From Mycolicibacterium sp. lyk4-40-TYG-92 (GTDB lineage: Bacteria > Actinomycetota > Actinomycetes > Mycobacteriales > Mycobacteriaceae): a stretch of 64,000 nt of DNA. Positions 24,912 through 33,533 of this stretch are shown here, in pieces. The notes beneath the pieces are model-generated. The model was not told where the DNA came from, made no database searches, and saw nothing but the letters and a program-made list of their open reading frames with translations. Positions within the stretch are counted from its first letter, which is position 1. Each line of letters begins with the position of its first letter. The stretch lies in NCBI RefSeq assembly GCF_030209435.1, contig NZ_JARVRX010000007.1, positions 62,001-126,000 of the forward strand, in the 5' to 3' direction. A program made the translations under genes and the position numbers.

Positions 24912-26129
24912 GTGACACGTCGTCCCGCCGCTGCCGCGGCATTCACCGTGCGCTATTTGGCACGCAAGATGATCGCTCCCCGCCGTCCCGCATCGTTGGC
25001 CGAGATCGGCCTGTTCACCGGCGCGCCGCAGCATGAAAACCTCATGCGGATCGACGAACTCGCGCCCGTCCGCCGGATGCCGGCATCCACCAGCCCGGCC
25101 CCCTGGCCGGCCGGCCCGCCCATCTCGCTACCGGCGTCATATGCGTTCGAGGGGAGCACGAAATCCACCGAGCAATTTCTGGCCGACACCGATACCGCGG
25201 CCCTACTTGTGCTCGTGGACGGACAGCTCCGCTTCGAGCGCTATCTCCTCACCGGCGGACCGGCGGTCAACTGGCTGTCGATGTCGGTGGCCAAGAGCTT
25301 CATTTCGGCCCTCGTCGGAATCGCGATGGACGACGGACACATCGCCGACATCGACCGCGCGATAAGTGATTACGTGCCCGTCGAGCCGGGGTCGGCCTAC
25401 GACGGTGTCTCGATCCGGAATGTTTTGCAGATGTCCTCGGGTGCCCGGTGGAACGAGGATTACCACGATCCCGCCTCGGACGTCCACCGGCTCACGCAGG
25501 CAATGATGGGCCGCCGCGGCGGACTCGACGGTTTCGTTGCCCGGATGGCCACGGAAAGCGCACCGGGCACGGTGTGCCGCTACAACTCCGGCGAGACGCA
25601 GATACTGGGTGCGCTGATCGCGCATGCCGTCGGCCGGAGTGTGTCGGAATACATGACCGACAAACTCGTCGAACCACTCGGATTCGAGTCGCCGAGCTTC
25701 TGGGTCACCGATCTGCTCGGCACCGAAATGTCCTATGCCGGACTCAATCTCACCGCCCGCGACTTTGCCAGGCTCGGCGAGCTGTACCGCAACAACGGAA
25801 TGTGGCAGGGCCGGCAGATCGTTTCCGCCGAGTGGGTCCGCGTCTCGACGACCATCAACTCACCCATCCGCGAACCCGGCCGACCGATCGTCGGCGACCA
25901 CGGCATCGACCTGGGCTACGGCTACCAGTGGTGGATACCCGCCGGCGACAAAGGCGATTTCAGCGCCATCGGCGTACTCAACCAGCTCGTGTACGTCAAC
26001 CCCGCCCGGGCAACCACCATCGTCAAGCTGTCGGCCAATCGCCGCTACGGGACATCCAGTTCCGAGGAGACCAACCGCGATCTCGAGAACGTCGAGTTTC
26101 TCCGCGCCATTGCCGAAAGTATCGAATAA
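24912..26129 (+). CDS. Beta-lactamase-fold serine hydrolase
   Basis: This 405-residue protein carries SVAK (Ser125, Lys128) and the second motif YNS (Tyr224-Asn-Ser226). With LGYGYQWWIP in the C-terminal third it belongs to the penicillin-binding/NylB-type serine hydrolases. The GTG at 24912 follows TAGGAGG, a near-ideal ribosome site. There is a basic N-terminal amphipathic segment but no classical signal peptide. It is a paralogue-type relative of the hydrolase at 15212. TetR control through the double operator suggests an inducible esterase or amidase. The substrate is unknown. Confidence 0.82.
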   Translation: MTRRPAAAAAFTVRYLARKMIAPRRPASLAEIGLFTGAPQHENLMRIDELAPVRRMPASTSPAPWPAGPPISLPASYAFEGSTKSTEQFLADTDTAALLVLVDGQLRFERYLLTGGPAVNWLSMSVAKSFISALVGIAMDDGHIADIDRAISDYVPVEPGSAYDGVSIRNVLQMSSGARWNEDYHDPASDVHRLTQAMMGRRGGLDGFVARMATESAPGTVCRYNSGETQILGALIAHAVGRSVSEYMTDKLVEPLGFESPSFWVTDLLGTEMSYAGLNLTARDFARLGELYRNNGMWQGRQIVSAEWVRVSTTINSPIREPGRPIVGDHGIDLGYGYQWWIPAGDKGDFSAIGVLNQLVYVNPARATTIVKLSANRRYGTSSSEETNRDLENVEFLRAIAESIE

Positions 26130-26141
26130 CCCTGGGCCCTG

Positions 26142-27191
26142 CTAATTCGGAGATTCGGGCGCGATGTGCACGGCCGACGGCTGCTGCTGCGTGATGCAGT
26201 GGATGCCGCCACCGCGCTCGAACAGCGGCCGCGCGTCGACACTGACCACGCGGCGGCCCGGGTACTGCTCGGCCAGGATTGCCGCCGCGTCGGCATCTCG
26301 CGGATCACCGAACGCACACGCGATGACGCCGTCGTTGACCACCAGGTGGTTGATGTAGCTGTAGTCGACGTAGCCCTCGGCGTCGGTCAGCAGATCCGGT
26401 GCCGGGAGTTCGACGATCTCCCACGGCCGGCCCGTGGCGTCACAGGTCTCGGCGAGGGCCGCGCGAATCTCCTTGCACACCAGGTGATCCGGATGCGCGT
26501 CAGAGCGCTGCGCATGCAGCAGTAGGCGCCCCGGTGAGGTGATGGCCGCGACGATGTCGACGTGTCCGCGGGTGCCGAAGCGCTCCGAATCACGGGTCAG
26601 ACCACGCGGCAACCACACCGCATGCGTGGCACCGATGGTGCGGGCCAGCTCGGCCTCGATGTCGGCCTTCGTCGCGCCCGGATTGCGGCCGGGGTCCAGC
26701 TGGACGGTCTCGGTGACCAGCACAGTGCCCTGCCCGTCGACCTGGATACCGCCGCCTTCGTTGACCAGCGCCGAACTCACCACCGGGGCGCCGGCCCAAC
26801 CGGCAACCGCGGCACCGATTTTCGCGTCCCGATCCCAGCGCGCCCAGTCCTGGGCACCCCAGCCGTTGAACACCCAATCGACCGCGGCAACCGAACCGTC
26901 GTCGGCATGCACGAACGTCGGGCCGATGTCGCGCATCCAGGCGTCGTTCAGCGGCGCCTCGACGATCTCGACCTCGGCGGACAGGTACCGCTGCGCGGCG
27001 GCCGTTTCCGCCGGGTCCACCACCACGGTCACCGGTTCGAACTCGAGCACCGCGTGTGCCACCGCCGCCCACGTCGAGCGGGCTTCGTGATGCTCGGTTT
27101 CGGTGTCCCCCAACGAATAACCTTCCGAAGGGAACGCCATCCATACCCGGTCCTGCGGCGCACTCTCAGCAGGCATCACGTAGTTCGTCAT
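26142..27191 (-). CDS. aguA: Agmatine deiminase
   Basis: This 349-residue protein belongs to the peptidylarginine-deiminase-like (PAD_porph) family. It hydrolyses agmatine to N-carbamoylputrescine and ammonia. Visible active-site pieces are NDAWMRDIGPTF (about 82-93), VNEGGGI, the His in TRGHVDIV, and the nucleophile Cys332 in GGGIHCITQQQP. The ATG at 27191 overlaps the stop of aguB (ATGA), so both are made from one message. Partnership with a carbamoylputrescine amidase strongly supports agmatine as substrate rather than protein arginine. Confidence 0.9.
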   Translation of the reverse strand: MTNYVMPAESAPQDRVWMAFPSEGYSLGDTETEHHEARSTWAAVAHAVLEFEPVTVVVDPAETAAAQRYLSAEVEIVEAPLNDAWMRDIGPTFVHADDGSVAAVDWVFNGWGAQDWARWDRDAKIGAAVAGWAGAPVVSSALVNEGGGIQVDGQGTVLVTETVQLDPGRNPGATKADIEAELARTIGATHAVWLPRGLTRDSERFGTRGHVDIVAAITSPGRLLLHAQRSDAHPDHLVCKEIRAALAETCDATGRPWEIVELPAPDLLTDAEGYVDYSYINHLVVNDGVIACAFGDPRDADAAAILAEQYPGRRVVSVDARPLFERGGGIHCITQQQPSAVHIAPESPN

Positions 27192-28171
27192 TTCACCACC
27201 GCGGTGGCCTCGTGACCGGCACCGTACGGGCGCTGCACGTCAACGGGTGCGGTCAGCGCGCCGTAGCTCTCCGGTCGCCGGGTCAGCAGGAACGGGAACA
27301 GCTCCAGCCAGTCGCGGCGCTGATCGAGGTCCAGATCGGCAACCAACACCGCCTCCTCGTCGCGCGGCGCCTGTACCAGCACCCGGCCGTACGGGTCGGA
27401 GATGAACGACGAGCCGTAGAACGTCACGGTGCCCTCGTCGCCGATTCGGTTGGGCACCACCATGAACAGGCCGCTGTTGATGCCGTTGGCGACGATGACC
27501 TGCTGCCACAGCGGCTGGGTGTCGAAGGCGGGAAAGACCGGCTCGGAGCCGATGGCCGTCGGGTATACGACGATCTCGGCGCCGCCGAGCGAGTAGTTGC
27601 GCGCCACCTCGGGGAACCACTCGTCCCAGCACGTCGGCATGCCGAGCTTGGCGCCGAGCCCCGCGGGCTCGTACACCGGGTACGGGTTGCCCTCGGCCGG
27701 GCCGGCACGAAAATAGGTGTCCTCGTAGTATCCGGCTGAGATCGGGATGTGCATCTTGCGGGTCCGGCCGGCCAGCTCGCCCGACGGCGTCACCAGGATC
27801 GCGGTGTTGAAGCCCAAACCGTCTGCCGCCTGGGACTTTTCGTAGAGCGACGCGTGCACGAAGATGCCGTTGGCCCGGGCCGCCTCGGCGGCCAGCGCGA
27901 ACGTCGGTCCGTCGATGAGATCTTCGGCGGTGTCACCCGGGTTCGGCCCGGCCGGGGTGTCTGCGGGGTACCGCAGCAGGGTGATCTCCGGCAGACACAC
28001 CAGCGCAGCGCCCTCACCCGCGGCCCGGTCGATTCCGTCGCGCAGCGCCTTGGTGAGCTCGTCGGCGTCGGGACGCCAGCGGTGCTGCACCAGGCCGACC
28101 CGCACCGGCGGTCGCGTCGACTCGGTGCTGCGGGACAGCGACTCGGGTGCGGTTGCGGTCAGGGTGATCAT
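27188..28171 (-). CDS. aguB: N-carbamoylputrescine amidase
   Basis: This 327-residue nitrilase-superfamily enzyme converts N-carbamoylputrescine to putrescine, CO2 and ammonia. The catalytic triad is Glu62 (LPEITLL), Lys139 (TRKMHIP) and Cys181 (PTCWDEWFPE). The CWD-WFPE and HIP---GYYE--YF patterns are characteristic of carbamoylputrescine amidases. The ATG at 28171 has AGGAG 8 bases upstream. It is the first gene of the aguB-aguA unit, with a perfect palindrome in its promoter next to a divergent TetR gene. Confidence 0.9.
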   Translation of the reverse strand: MITLTATAPESLSRSTESTRPPVRVGLVQHRWRPDADELTKALRDGIDRAAGEGAALVCLPEITLLRYPADTPAGPNPGDTAEDLIDGPTFALAAEAARANGIFVHASLYEKSQAADGLGFNTAILVTPSGELAGRTRKMHIPISAGYYEDTYFRAGPAEGNPYPVYEPAGLGAKLGMPTCWDEWFPEVARNYSLGGAEIVVYPTAIGSEPVFPAFDTQPLWQQVIVANGINSGLFMVVPNRIGDEGTVTFYGSSFISDPYGRVLVQAPRDEEAVLVADLDLDQRRDWLELFPFLLTRRPESYGALTAPVDVQRPYGAGHEATAVVK

Positions 28172-28184
28172 CAGGCGAACTCCT

Positions 28185-28205
28185 AAAACGAATGTGATTC
28201 GTTTT
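28185..28205. promoter_or_regulatory. TetR operator of the agu operon
   Basis: AAAACGAAT (28185-28193) and ATTCGTTTT (28197-28205) are perfect 9-bp inverted arms with a 3-bp centre. The site is AT-rich in a GC-rich genome and lies 14 bp upstream of aguB, in the gap to the divergent TetR gene. This is the clearest operator in the window. Confidence 0.85.
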
Positions 28206-28254
28206 ATTGTGACCCCAACTACCCGCGCTTGTAAAGAGGTAGTAGACATATGCC

Positions 28255-28869
28255 ATGGGCCGCCCCTCCAAACCGCTGCTTTCCACGGATCGCATCGCCG
28301 GCGCAGCAATGGATTTGGTCAACAAGACCGGTGGCTTCACCGTCCCAGAACTGGCCCGGGCGCTCAAGGTCAGCCCGTCATCGCTGTACAACCACGTCGC
28401 CGGACGTGAACAGATCGTCGAACTCCTCCGCGAACGGGCGATGTCGGACGTCGCGCTGCCCGCCGACGACCCGCACCGCCCGTGGACCGAAGTCGTCGCC
28501 GACATCATGCGGTCGTACCGGCAGAGCTACGCCCGCTACCCGCGGCTCATCCCCCTGCTGACCTCGCACGCGGTGAACAGCGACCACGCCCTCACGATGT
28601 ACAACGTGCTGGCCGTCGCGTTCGACCGGGCCGGGTTCGATCCGGCGGACACGCTGCGGGCCATTACGCTGATCGACTCGTTCGTGCTCGGTTCGGCGCT
28701 CGATGTCGCCGCGCCCGACGAGCCCTGGCGGGCCGGCGCCGATGTCGGTCCGGAGTTCGCGGCCGCACTGGCCACCGGCAGCACCAAACCCGAACGCGCC
28801 GACGACGCTTTCGAATTCGGCATCACGGTGCTACTCCGCGGACTGGCGACGGTGCCGTCGGCCGAGTGA
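28255..28869 (+). CDS. TetR-family regulator of the agu operon
   Basis: This 204-residue protein has an N-terminal helix-turn-helix GGFTVPELARALKVSPSSLYNHVAGREQIVE (about 26-56) and a C-terminal domain like those of TetR/TetR_C_1 members. It is divergent from aguB with a perfect palindrome between them, so it probably represses the agmatine genes. The effector may be agmatine or a downstream amine. Its 3' end abuts prcA, with both stop codons inside one hairpin. Confidence 0.85.
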   Translation: MGRPSKPLLSTDRIAGAAMDLVNKTGGFTVPELARALKVSPSSLYNHVAGREQIVELLRERAMSDVALPADDPHRPWTEVVADIMRSYRQSYARYPRLIPLLTSHAVNSDHALTMYNVLAVAFDRAGFDPADTLRAITLIDSFVLGSALDVAAPDEPWRAGADVGPEFAAALATGSTKPERADDAFEFGITVLLRGLATVPSAE

Positions 28870-28877
28870 TTACTCGG
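28862..28877. terminator. Mini-hairpin shared by two convergent stop codons
   Basis: CCGAGT (28862-28867), loop GATT, and ACTCGG (28872-28877) form a perfect 6-4-6 hairpin. The tetR stop (28867-28869) and prcA stop (28870-28872) meet inside it with no base between genes. Confidence 0.5.
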
Positions 28878-29631
28878 TGGCGTCGCCCTCGGGCTCGGCG
28901 CCGTCCTTGGCCTCACCCTCGGCGGTGCCGTCAGCCTCGGTCTTCGGCAGGATCGCGTCCAGCGCCGCACCGGTGATCCGGCGGAATGCGCGACGCGGCC
29001 TCTTGGCATCGAGAATCGCGACCTCGAGTGTGGATGCCCCCAGCACCCGGTCGCCGGCCCCGGCATGCAGCGCGTCGACGGCGATCTTCGCCGCGTCGGC
29101 CAGGCTCGCGTTCTCCTCGTAGGAGTCGTTGAGTGCGGCGATGATCGGCTCGGTCGTACCACCCATGACGACGAAATGCGGCTCGTCCGCGATCGATCCG
29201 TCGTAGGTGATCCGGTACAGCTCAGGGGCTTTCGTCTCGCCATGGTGCGCGACCTCGGCGACACACAGTTCGACCTCGTAGGGCTTGGCCTGCTCGGTGA
29301 AGATGGTGCCGAGCGTCTGGGCGTAGACGTTGGCCAGCTGACGGCCGGTGACATCGCGCCGGTCGTAGGCGTAACCCCGGGTGTCGGCGAACTGGATGCC
29401 GCCGCGACGCAGGTTGTCGAACTCGTTGAACCGGCCGACCGCGGCGAAACCGACGCGGTCATACAGCTCGCTGACCTTCTGGAGCGACCGCGACGGGTTC
29501 TCGGCGACGAACAGCACGCCCCCGTCGTAGGCCAGCACGACAACGCTGCGACCCCGCGAAATGCCTTTGCGCGCAAGCTCGGAACGTTCCCGCATCGCCT
29601 GTTCGGGCGAGATGAAATACGGAAAGCTCAT
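28870..29631 (-). CDS. prcA: 20S proteasome alpha subunit
   Basis: This 253-residue alpha subunit forms the gating outer rings of the mycobacterial 20S proteasome. It starts [27 protein letters not shown], a sequence characteristic of mycobacterial PrcA, and carries the Ntn-type core with [13 protein letters not shown]. The C terminus is an acidic low-complexity tail rich in Glu, Ala and Gly. Its ATG shares one base with the prcB stop (TGATG). With prcB, pup, dop and mpa it degrades pupylated proteins. Confidence 0.97.
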   Translation of the reverse strand: MSFPYFISPEQAMRERSELARKGISRGRSVVVLAYDGGVLFVAENPSRSLQKVSELYDRVGFAAVGRFNEFDNLRRGGIQFADTRGYAYDRRDVTGRQLANVYAQTLGTIFTEQAKPYEVELCVAEVAHHGETKAPELYRITYDGSIADEPHFVVMGGTTEPIIAALNDSYEENASLADAAKIAVDALHAGAGDRVLGASTLEVAILDAKRPRRAFRRITGAALDAILPKTEADGTAEGEAKDGAEPEGDATE

Positions 29632-30476
29632 CAGGCATTACCTTTCGCGCGCGTCCGGTTGGCGATGACTTCCCGGGCCAGCGCGGCGATACGCTCCTCG
29701 GTCACCTCTTCGGCGCCCTCGGCGCCGATCAGTACCGCGGTAGGATAGATGCCACGTGTCAGATCCGGTCCGCCGGTGGCCGAATCGTCGTCGGCAGCGT
29801 CGTACAGCGACTCGATGGCGACCTTCAGCGCCGAATCAGCGTCGGTCACATGCGAATACAGCTTCTTGATCGACGACTTCGCGAACAGCGAGCCCGAGCC
29901 CACCGACTGGTAGCCCTCGTCCTCGAAGTTCCAGCCGCCCGCGGCGTCGAACGAGACGATGCGACCCGCGTTGCCCGGGTCGGAGTCGTCCAGGTCGTAG
30001 CCGACCAGCAGCGGCAGCGCGACGAAGCCCTGCATGGCCGCGCCCAGATTTCCGCGCACCATGGTGGCCAGCCGGTTGACCTTGCCGCGGAACGTCAGCG
30101 GGACACCTTCGACCTTCTCGTAGTGCTCGAGTTCGACGGCGTACAGCCGCGCGAACTCCACCGCGATGGCCGCGGTGCCGGCGATGCCGGTAGCGGTGTA
30201 GTCGTCGGCGATGTGCACCTTCTGCACGTCACGGCTGGCGATCATGTTGCCCTGGGTGGCGCGCCGGTCACCTGCGATCAGCACCCCGCCGGGGTACTTG
30301 ATCGCGACGATCGTCGTGCCATGGGGCAGGTCGGCACCGGTGGTCACAGCATCCCCCGCCACCACCGGCAGCAGGTGGGGCGCCTGCCGGCTGAGAAAGT
30401 CCGAAAACGAGGACAGGTTCAGGTGGGGTGAGGTGACATCCAGTCGATCAGAGAAAGGCCCGAATGCCGGGGTCAC
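29631..30476 (-). CDS. prcB: 20S proteasome beta subunit
   Basis: This 281-residue precursor has a 53-residue propeptide. Self-cleavage in [13 protein letters not shown] exposes Thr54 as the catalytic N-terminal nucleophile. The Lys and Asp partners fall in AIKYPGG and GDRRAT. The start is a GTG overlapping the pup stop (GTGA), so pup, prcB and prcA are translationally chained. Confidence 0.97.
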   Translation of the reverse strand: MTPAFGPFSDRLDVTSPHLNLSSFSDFLSRQAPHLLPVVAGDAVTTGADLPHGTTIVAIKYPGGVLIAGDRRATQGNMIASRDVQKVHIADDYTATGIAGTAAIAVEFARLYAVELEHYEKVEGVPLTFRGKVNRLATMVRGNLGAAMQGFVALPLLVGYDLDDSDPGNAGRIVSFDAAGGWNFEDEGYQSVGSGSLFAKSSIKKLYSHVTDADSALKVAIESLYDAADDDSATGGPDLTRGIYPTAVLIGAEGAEEVTEERIAALAREVIANRTRAKGNA

Positions 30477-30667
30477 TGGCCGCCCTTCTGGACGTACGCG
30501 CGCACGAAGTCCTCGGCGTTCTCCTCCAACACGTCGTCGATCTCATCGAGCAGGTCGTCGGTGTCCTCAGCGAGCTTCTCGCGACGTTCCTGACCTGCGC
30601 CAGCCGGGCCGGAGAGATCGTCGTCCTCGCCGCCGCCGCCACCGCGCTTGGTCTGTTCCTGAGCCAT
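30473..30667 (-). CDS. pup: Prokaryotic ubiquitin-like protein Pup
   Basis: This 64-residue, very acidic and mostly disordered protein ends in Gly-Gly-Gln. The final Gln must be deamidated to Glu by Dop before ligation to substrate lysines by PafA. The C-terminal half (about 21-58) forms the helix that docks on the Mpa coiled coil. PafA is not in this window. Confidence 0.98.
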   Translation of the reverse strand: MAQEQTKRGGGGGEDDDLSGPAGAGQERREKLAEDTDDLLDEIDDVLEENAEDFVRAYVQKGGQ

Positions 30668-30742
30668 CGCCGCCTCCTGATTGCTCGATTCTCTGACTTC
30701 ACACTACCGGTCCGCGCCCGGGTTCCCCGGGAACACAAGCAG

Positions 30743-32251
30743 TTACGTGGTGAGCTGTTCCACCAACTCGACCGCGCTGTCCACTGAATCGAGCAACGCA
30801 CCGACGTGGGCCTTGCTTCCACGCAGCGGTTCCAGCGTCGGAATCCGCACCAGCGACTCGCCGCCGAGGTCGAAAATCACCGAATCCCAGCTGGCCGCGG
30901 CGATGTCCGCGCCGAACCGGCGCAGGCACTCGCCACGGAAGTAGGCGCGGGTGTCGGTGGGCGGGTTGTCCACCGCGTCGAGCACCTGCTGCTCGGTGAC
31001 CAGCCGTTTCATCGAGCCGCGCGCCACCAGGCGGTTGTACAGACCCTTGTCCAGCCGCACATCTGAGTACTGCAGGTCCACCAGGTGCAGACGCGGCGCG
31101 TTCCAGCTCAGGTTCTCCCGCTGCCGGAAGCCCTCAAGCAGGCGCAACTTGGCCGGCCAGTCCAGGATTTCGGCGCATTCCATCGGATCGCGCTCCAGCA
31201 GGTCCAGGACGTGCGCCCAGGTCTCGAGGACATGGTCCGCGCGTGGGTCGGGATCGCGACGTTCCTGCAGCTTGGCCACCCGGTCCAGGTAGATACGTTG
31301 CAGGGCAAGGGCGGTCAGCTCGCGGCCGTCGGCCAGGGCCACGGTCGCGCGCAGCGAGGGGTCGCGGCTGATCACGTGCACCGCGTGCACCGGCCGCGCC
31401 AGCGCCAGGTCGGACAGGTCGATGCCCTCGGCCTGGCCGAACTCGATGAGGTCGAGCACCAGCGACGTGGTGCCCACCTTGAGGTACGTCGACGTCTCGG
31501 CGAGGTTGGCGTCACCGATGATGACGTGCAGCCGGCGGTACTTGTCGGCATCGGCGTGCGGCTCGTCGCGGGTGTTGATGATGCCGCGTTTGAGCGTCGT
31601 CTCGAGCCCGACCTCGACCTCGATGTAGTCGGCACGCTGGGTCAGCTGGAAGCCCGGCTCATCCCCCGACTGCCCGATACCGACCCGGCCGGAACCCGTC
31701 ACGACCTGGCGGGACACGAAGAACGGCGTCAGCCCGGCGATCACCGAGTTGAACGGCGTCTGCCGGCTCATCAGGTAGTTCTCGTGCGTGCCGTACGACG
31801 CGCCCTTGCCGTCTACGTTGTTCTTGTACAGCTGCAGCCGCGCCGCGCCCGGGACGCTGGCCACGTACCGCGCAGCGGCCTCCATGACGCGTTCGCCGGC
31901 CTTGTCCCAGATGACGGCGTCCATCGGGTCGGTGACCTCGGGAGCCGAGTACTCCGGGTGGGCGTGGTCGACGTACAGGCGGGCACCGTTGGTGAGGATC
32001 ATGTTGGCCGCGCCGATCTCGTCGGCGTCGACGATCGGGGCCGGGCCCGTGGAGCGGCTCAGGTCGAAGCCACGCGCGTCGCGCAGCGGGGACTCGACTT
32101 CGTAGTCCCACCGGGTGCGCTTGGCCCGCTGGATGCCGCTGGCCGCCGCGTACGCCAGTACTGCCTGGGTGGACGTGAGGATCGGGTTCGCGGTCGGATC
32201 AGACGGCGAGGAAATGCCGTATTCGACCTCAGTTCCGATGATCCGTTGCAT
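30743..32251 (-). CDS. dop: Pup deamidase/depupylase
   Basis: This 502-residue carboxylate-amine ligase-fold enzyme deamidates the C-terminal Gln of Pup and also removes Pup from proteins. The N-terminal [17 protein letters not shown] carries the ATP/Mg2+ glutamates. It lies 75 bp upstream of pup on the same strand, as in other mycobacteria. The dop-specific insertion (about residues 38-80, with [16 protein letters not shown]) distinguishes it from PafA. Confidence 0.95.
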   Translation of the reverse strand: MQRIIGTEVEYGISSPSDPTANPILTSTQAVLAYAAASGIQRAKRTRWDYEVESPLRDARGFDLSRSTGPAPIVDADEIGAANMILTNGARLYVDHAHPEYSAPEVTDPMDAVIWDKAGERVMEAAARYVASVPGAARLQLYKNNVDGKGASYGTHENYLMSRQTPFNSVIAGLTPFFVSRQVVTGSGRVGIGQSGDEPGFQLTQRADYIEVEVGLETTLKRGIINTRDEPHADADKYRRLHVIIGDANLAETSTYLKVGTTSLVLDLIEFGQAEGIDLSDLALARPVHAVHVISRDPSLRATVALADGRELTALALQRIYLDRVAKLQERRDPDPRADHVLETWAHVLDLLERDPMECAEILDWPAKLRLLEGFRQRENLSWNAPRLHLVDLQYSDVRLDKGLYNRLVARGSMKRLVTEQQVLDAVDNPPTDTRAYFRGECLRRFGADIAAASWDSVIFDLGGESLVRIPTLEPLRGSKAHVGALLDSVDSAVELVEQLTT

Positions 32252-32293
32252 GCCGCAAGACTAGACGGCTGTCGATACGCGACGATTAGCCGC

Positions 32294-33478
32294 ATGACCA
32301 CATCTGGGCGCGTAGAGCGACGGGACAAGCCATCGCGGAGCGACCGAGTCGCCGCGGAGACGTGGTTTCTACGCCGGGGACTGCCCGCGGTGCTGCGTCC
32401 GGGAGCACTCGTGCGACGGCTCTGGCAACGCTCTGCGCCGACGCTGGCCGGGTTCGCGGTGTTCATGGCCAACTCGATCCTCGTCACCGCAGTCACCGGC
32501 AAACACACCATCAACATCGAGGGCCAGCCCACCCGGACCGAGTGGTTCGTCCTGGCGTTGCTCCTGCTGGTGGCGCCCGTGGCCGCGCTGGCCGGCTGGC
32601 TGGTGTCGCGCATCGCGTCGTGGCGGGGTCGCGCCGCAGCGGCCGCGGTGTCGGTCGCCGTGTGCGCCGTCGGCGCGGTGCTCGGTGGTCCCGGTCCGAA
32701 AATCGGCGCCAACCTGATCTACGTCGGTGTGATCGTCGCCGTCATCCTGGTCTGCACCGCGACCGGAATCGGCTCGATCGTGGGCTGGGCCCTGGACACC
32801 ACGGCACACAGCCTGACACTGGTGGGCAGCCTCTTCGTGCGGGCCCTGCCGATCATGCTGTTGACGGTACTGGTGTTCTTCAACACCTACGTCTGGCTGA
32901 TGGCGGCGATCGTCAGCCGGGCGCGGCTGTGGTCCGCACTGGGCTTCCTGGCACTGATCGCCGTGGCGTTCGTCATCGCGACCACCATCGACCGGGTCCG
33001 GCCGATGCTGACCGCGTCGGCACCTGACGCACCCGAGACCCAGAACGCGGTACTGGCCGACACACCGTTCGTACACCTGCCCACGCCCGAACACCGAATC
33101 CCCTTGTCCCGCATCGAACGGGTCAACGTGGTGTTCGTCCTGGCCATGTCGCAGGTGTTGCAGCTGCTGATCGTCGCGCTGGTGACGGCATTCATCTTTC
33201 TGGTGCTCGGCCTGATCCTGATCAGTCCCAAGCTGCTGGCGGAATGGACACGCAACAACGGCTCACCGGACGGCTCCATCTTCGGCATGACGCTGCCCAT
33301 CCCGGAGTCGCTGATCCAGACGACGCTCTTCCTGGGCGCCCTGACCTTCATGTACATCACCGCACGCACGACGACCGATGCCGAGTACCGCGCCGAGTTC
33401 GTCGACCCGCAGATCGACAGCCTGCGCCGCCGGCTGGACGCTCGGGACCGCTACCTCGCCGACCTCAGACAAGCGTGA
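32294..33478 (+). CDS. Integral membrane protein (Rv2113-like)
   Basis: This 394-residue protein has a basic N terminus and about eight hydrophobic segments between residues 50 and 365. It ends in a charged tail, RRRLDARDRYLADLRQA. Its place between dop and mpa matches the integral membrane protein Rv2113 of M. tuberculosis. The function is unknown; no transporter signature is evident. The stop codon lies inside the terminator hairpin at 33475. Confidence 0.75.
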   Translation: MTTSGRVERRDKPSRSDRVAAETWFLRRGLPAVLRPGALVRRLWQRSAPTLAGFAVFMANSILVTAVTGKHTINIEGQPTRTEWFVLALLLLVAPVAALAGWLVSRIASWRGRAAAAAVSVAVCAVGAVLGGPGPKIGANLIYVGVIVAVILVCTATGIGSIVGWALDTTAHSLTLVGSLFVRALPIMLLTVLVFFNTYVWLMAAIVSRARLWSALGFLALIAVAFVIATTIDRVRPMLTASAPDAPETQNAVLADTPFVHLPTPEHRIPLSRIERVNVVFVLAMSQVLQLLIVALVTAFIFLVLGLILISPKLLAEWTRNNGSPDGSIFGMTLPIPESLIQTTLFLGALTFMYITARTTTDAEYRAEFVDPQIDSLRRRLDARDRYLADLRQA

Positions 33479-33522
33479 GGACCGTGTCCGCAAATCCGGA
33501 GATTTGCGTGCACGGCCCTCAC
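33475..33522. terminator. Bidirectional hairpin terminator between the membrane protein and mpa
   Basis: Arms GTGAGG, CCGTG and CGCAAATC on the left pair with GATTTGCG, CACGG and CCTCAC on the right around a CGGA loop, with small bulges. The structure spans the whole 55-bp convergent gap. Confidence 0.75.
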
Positions 33523-33533
33523 CCTCGACGTGA

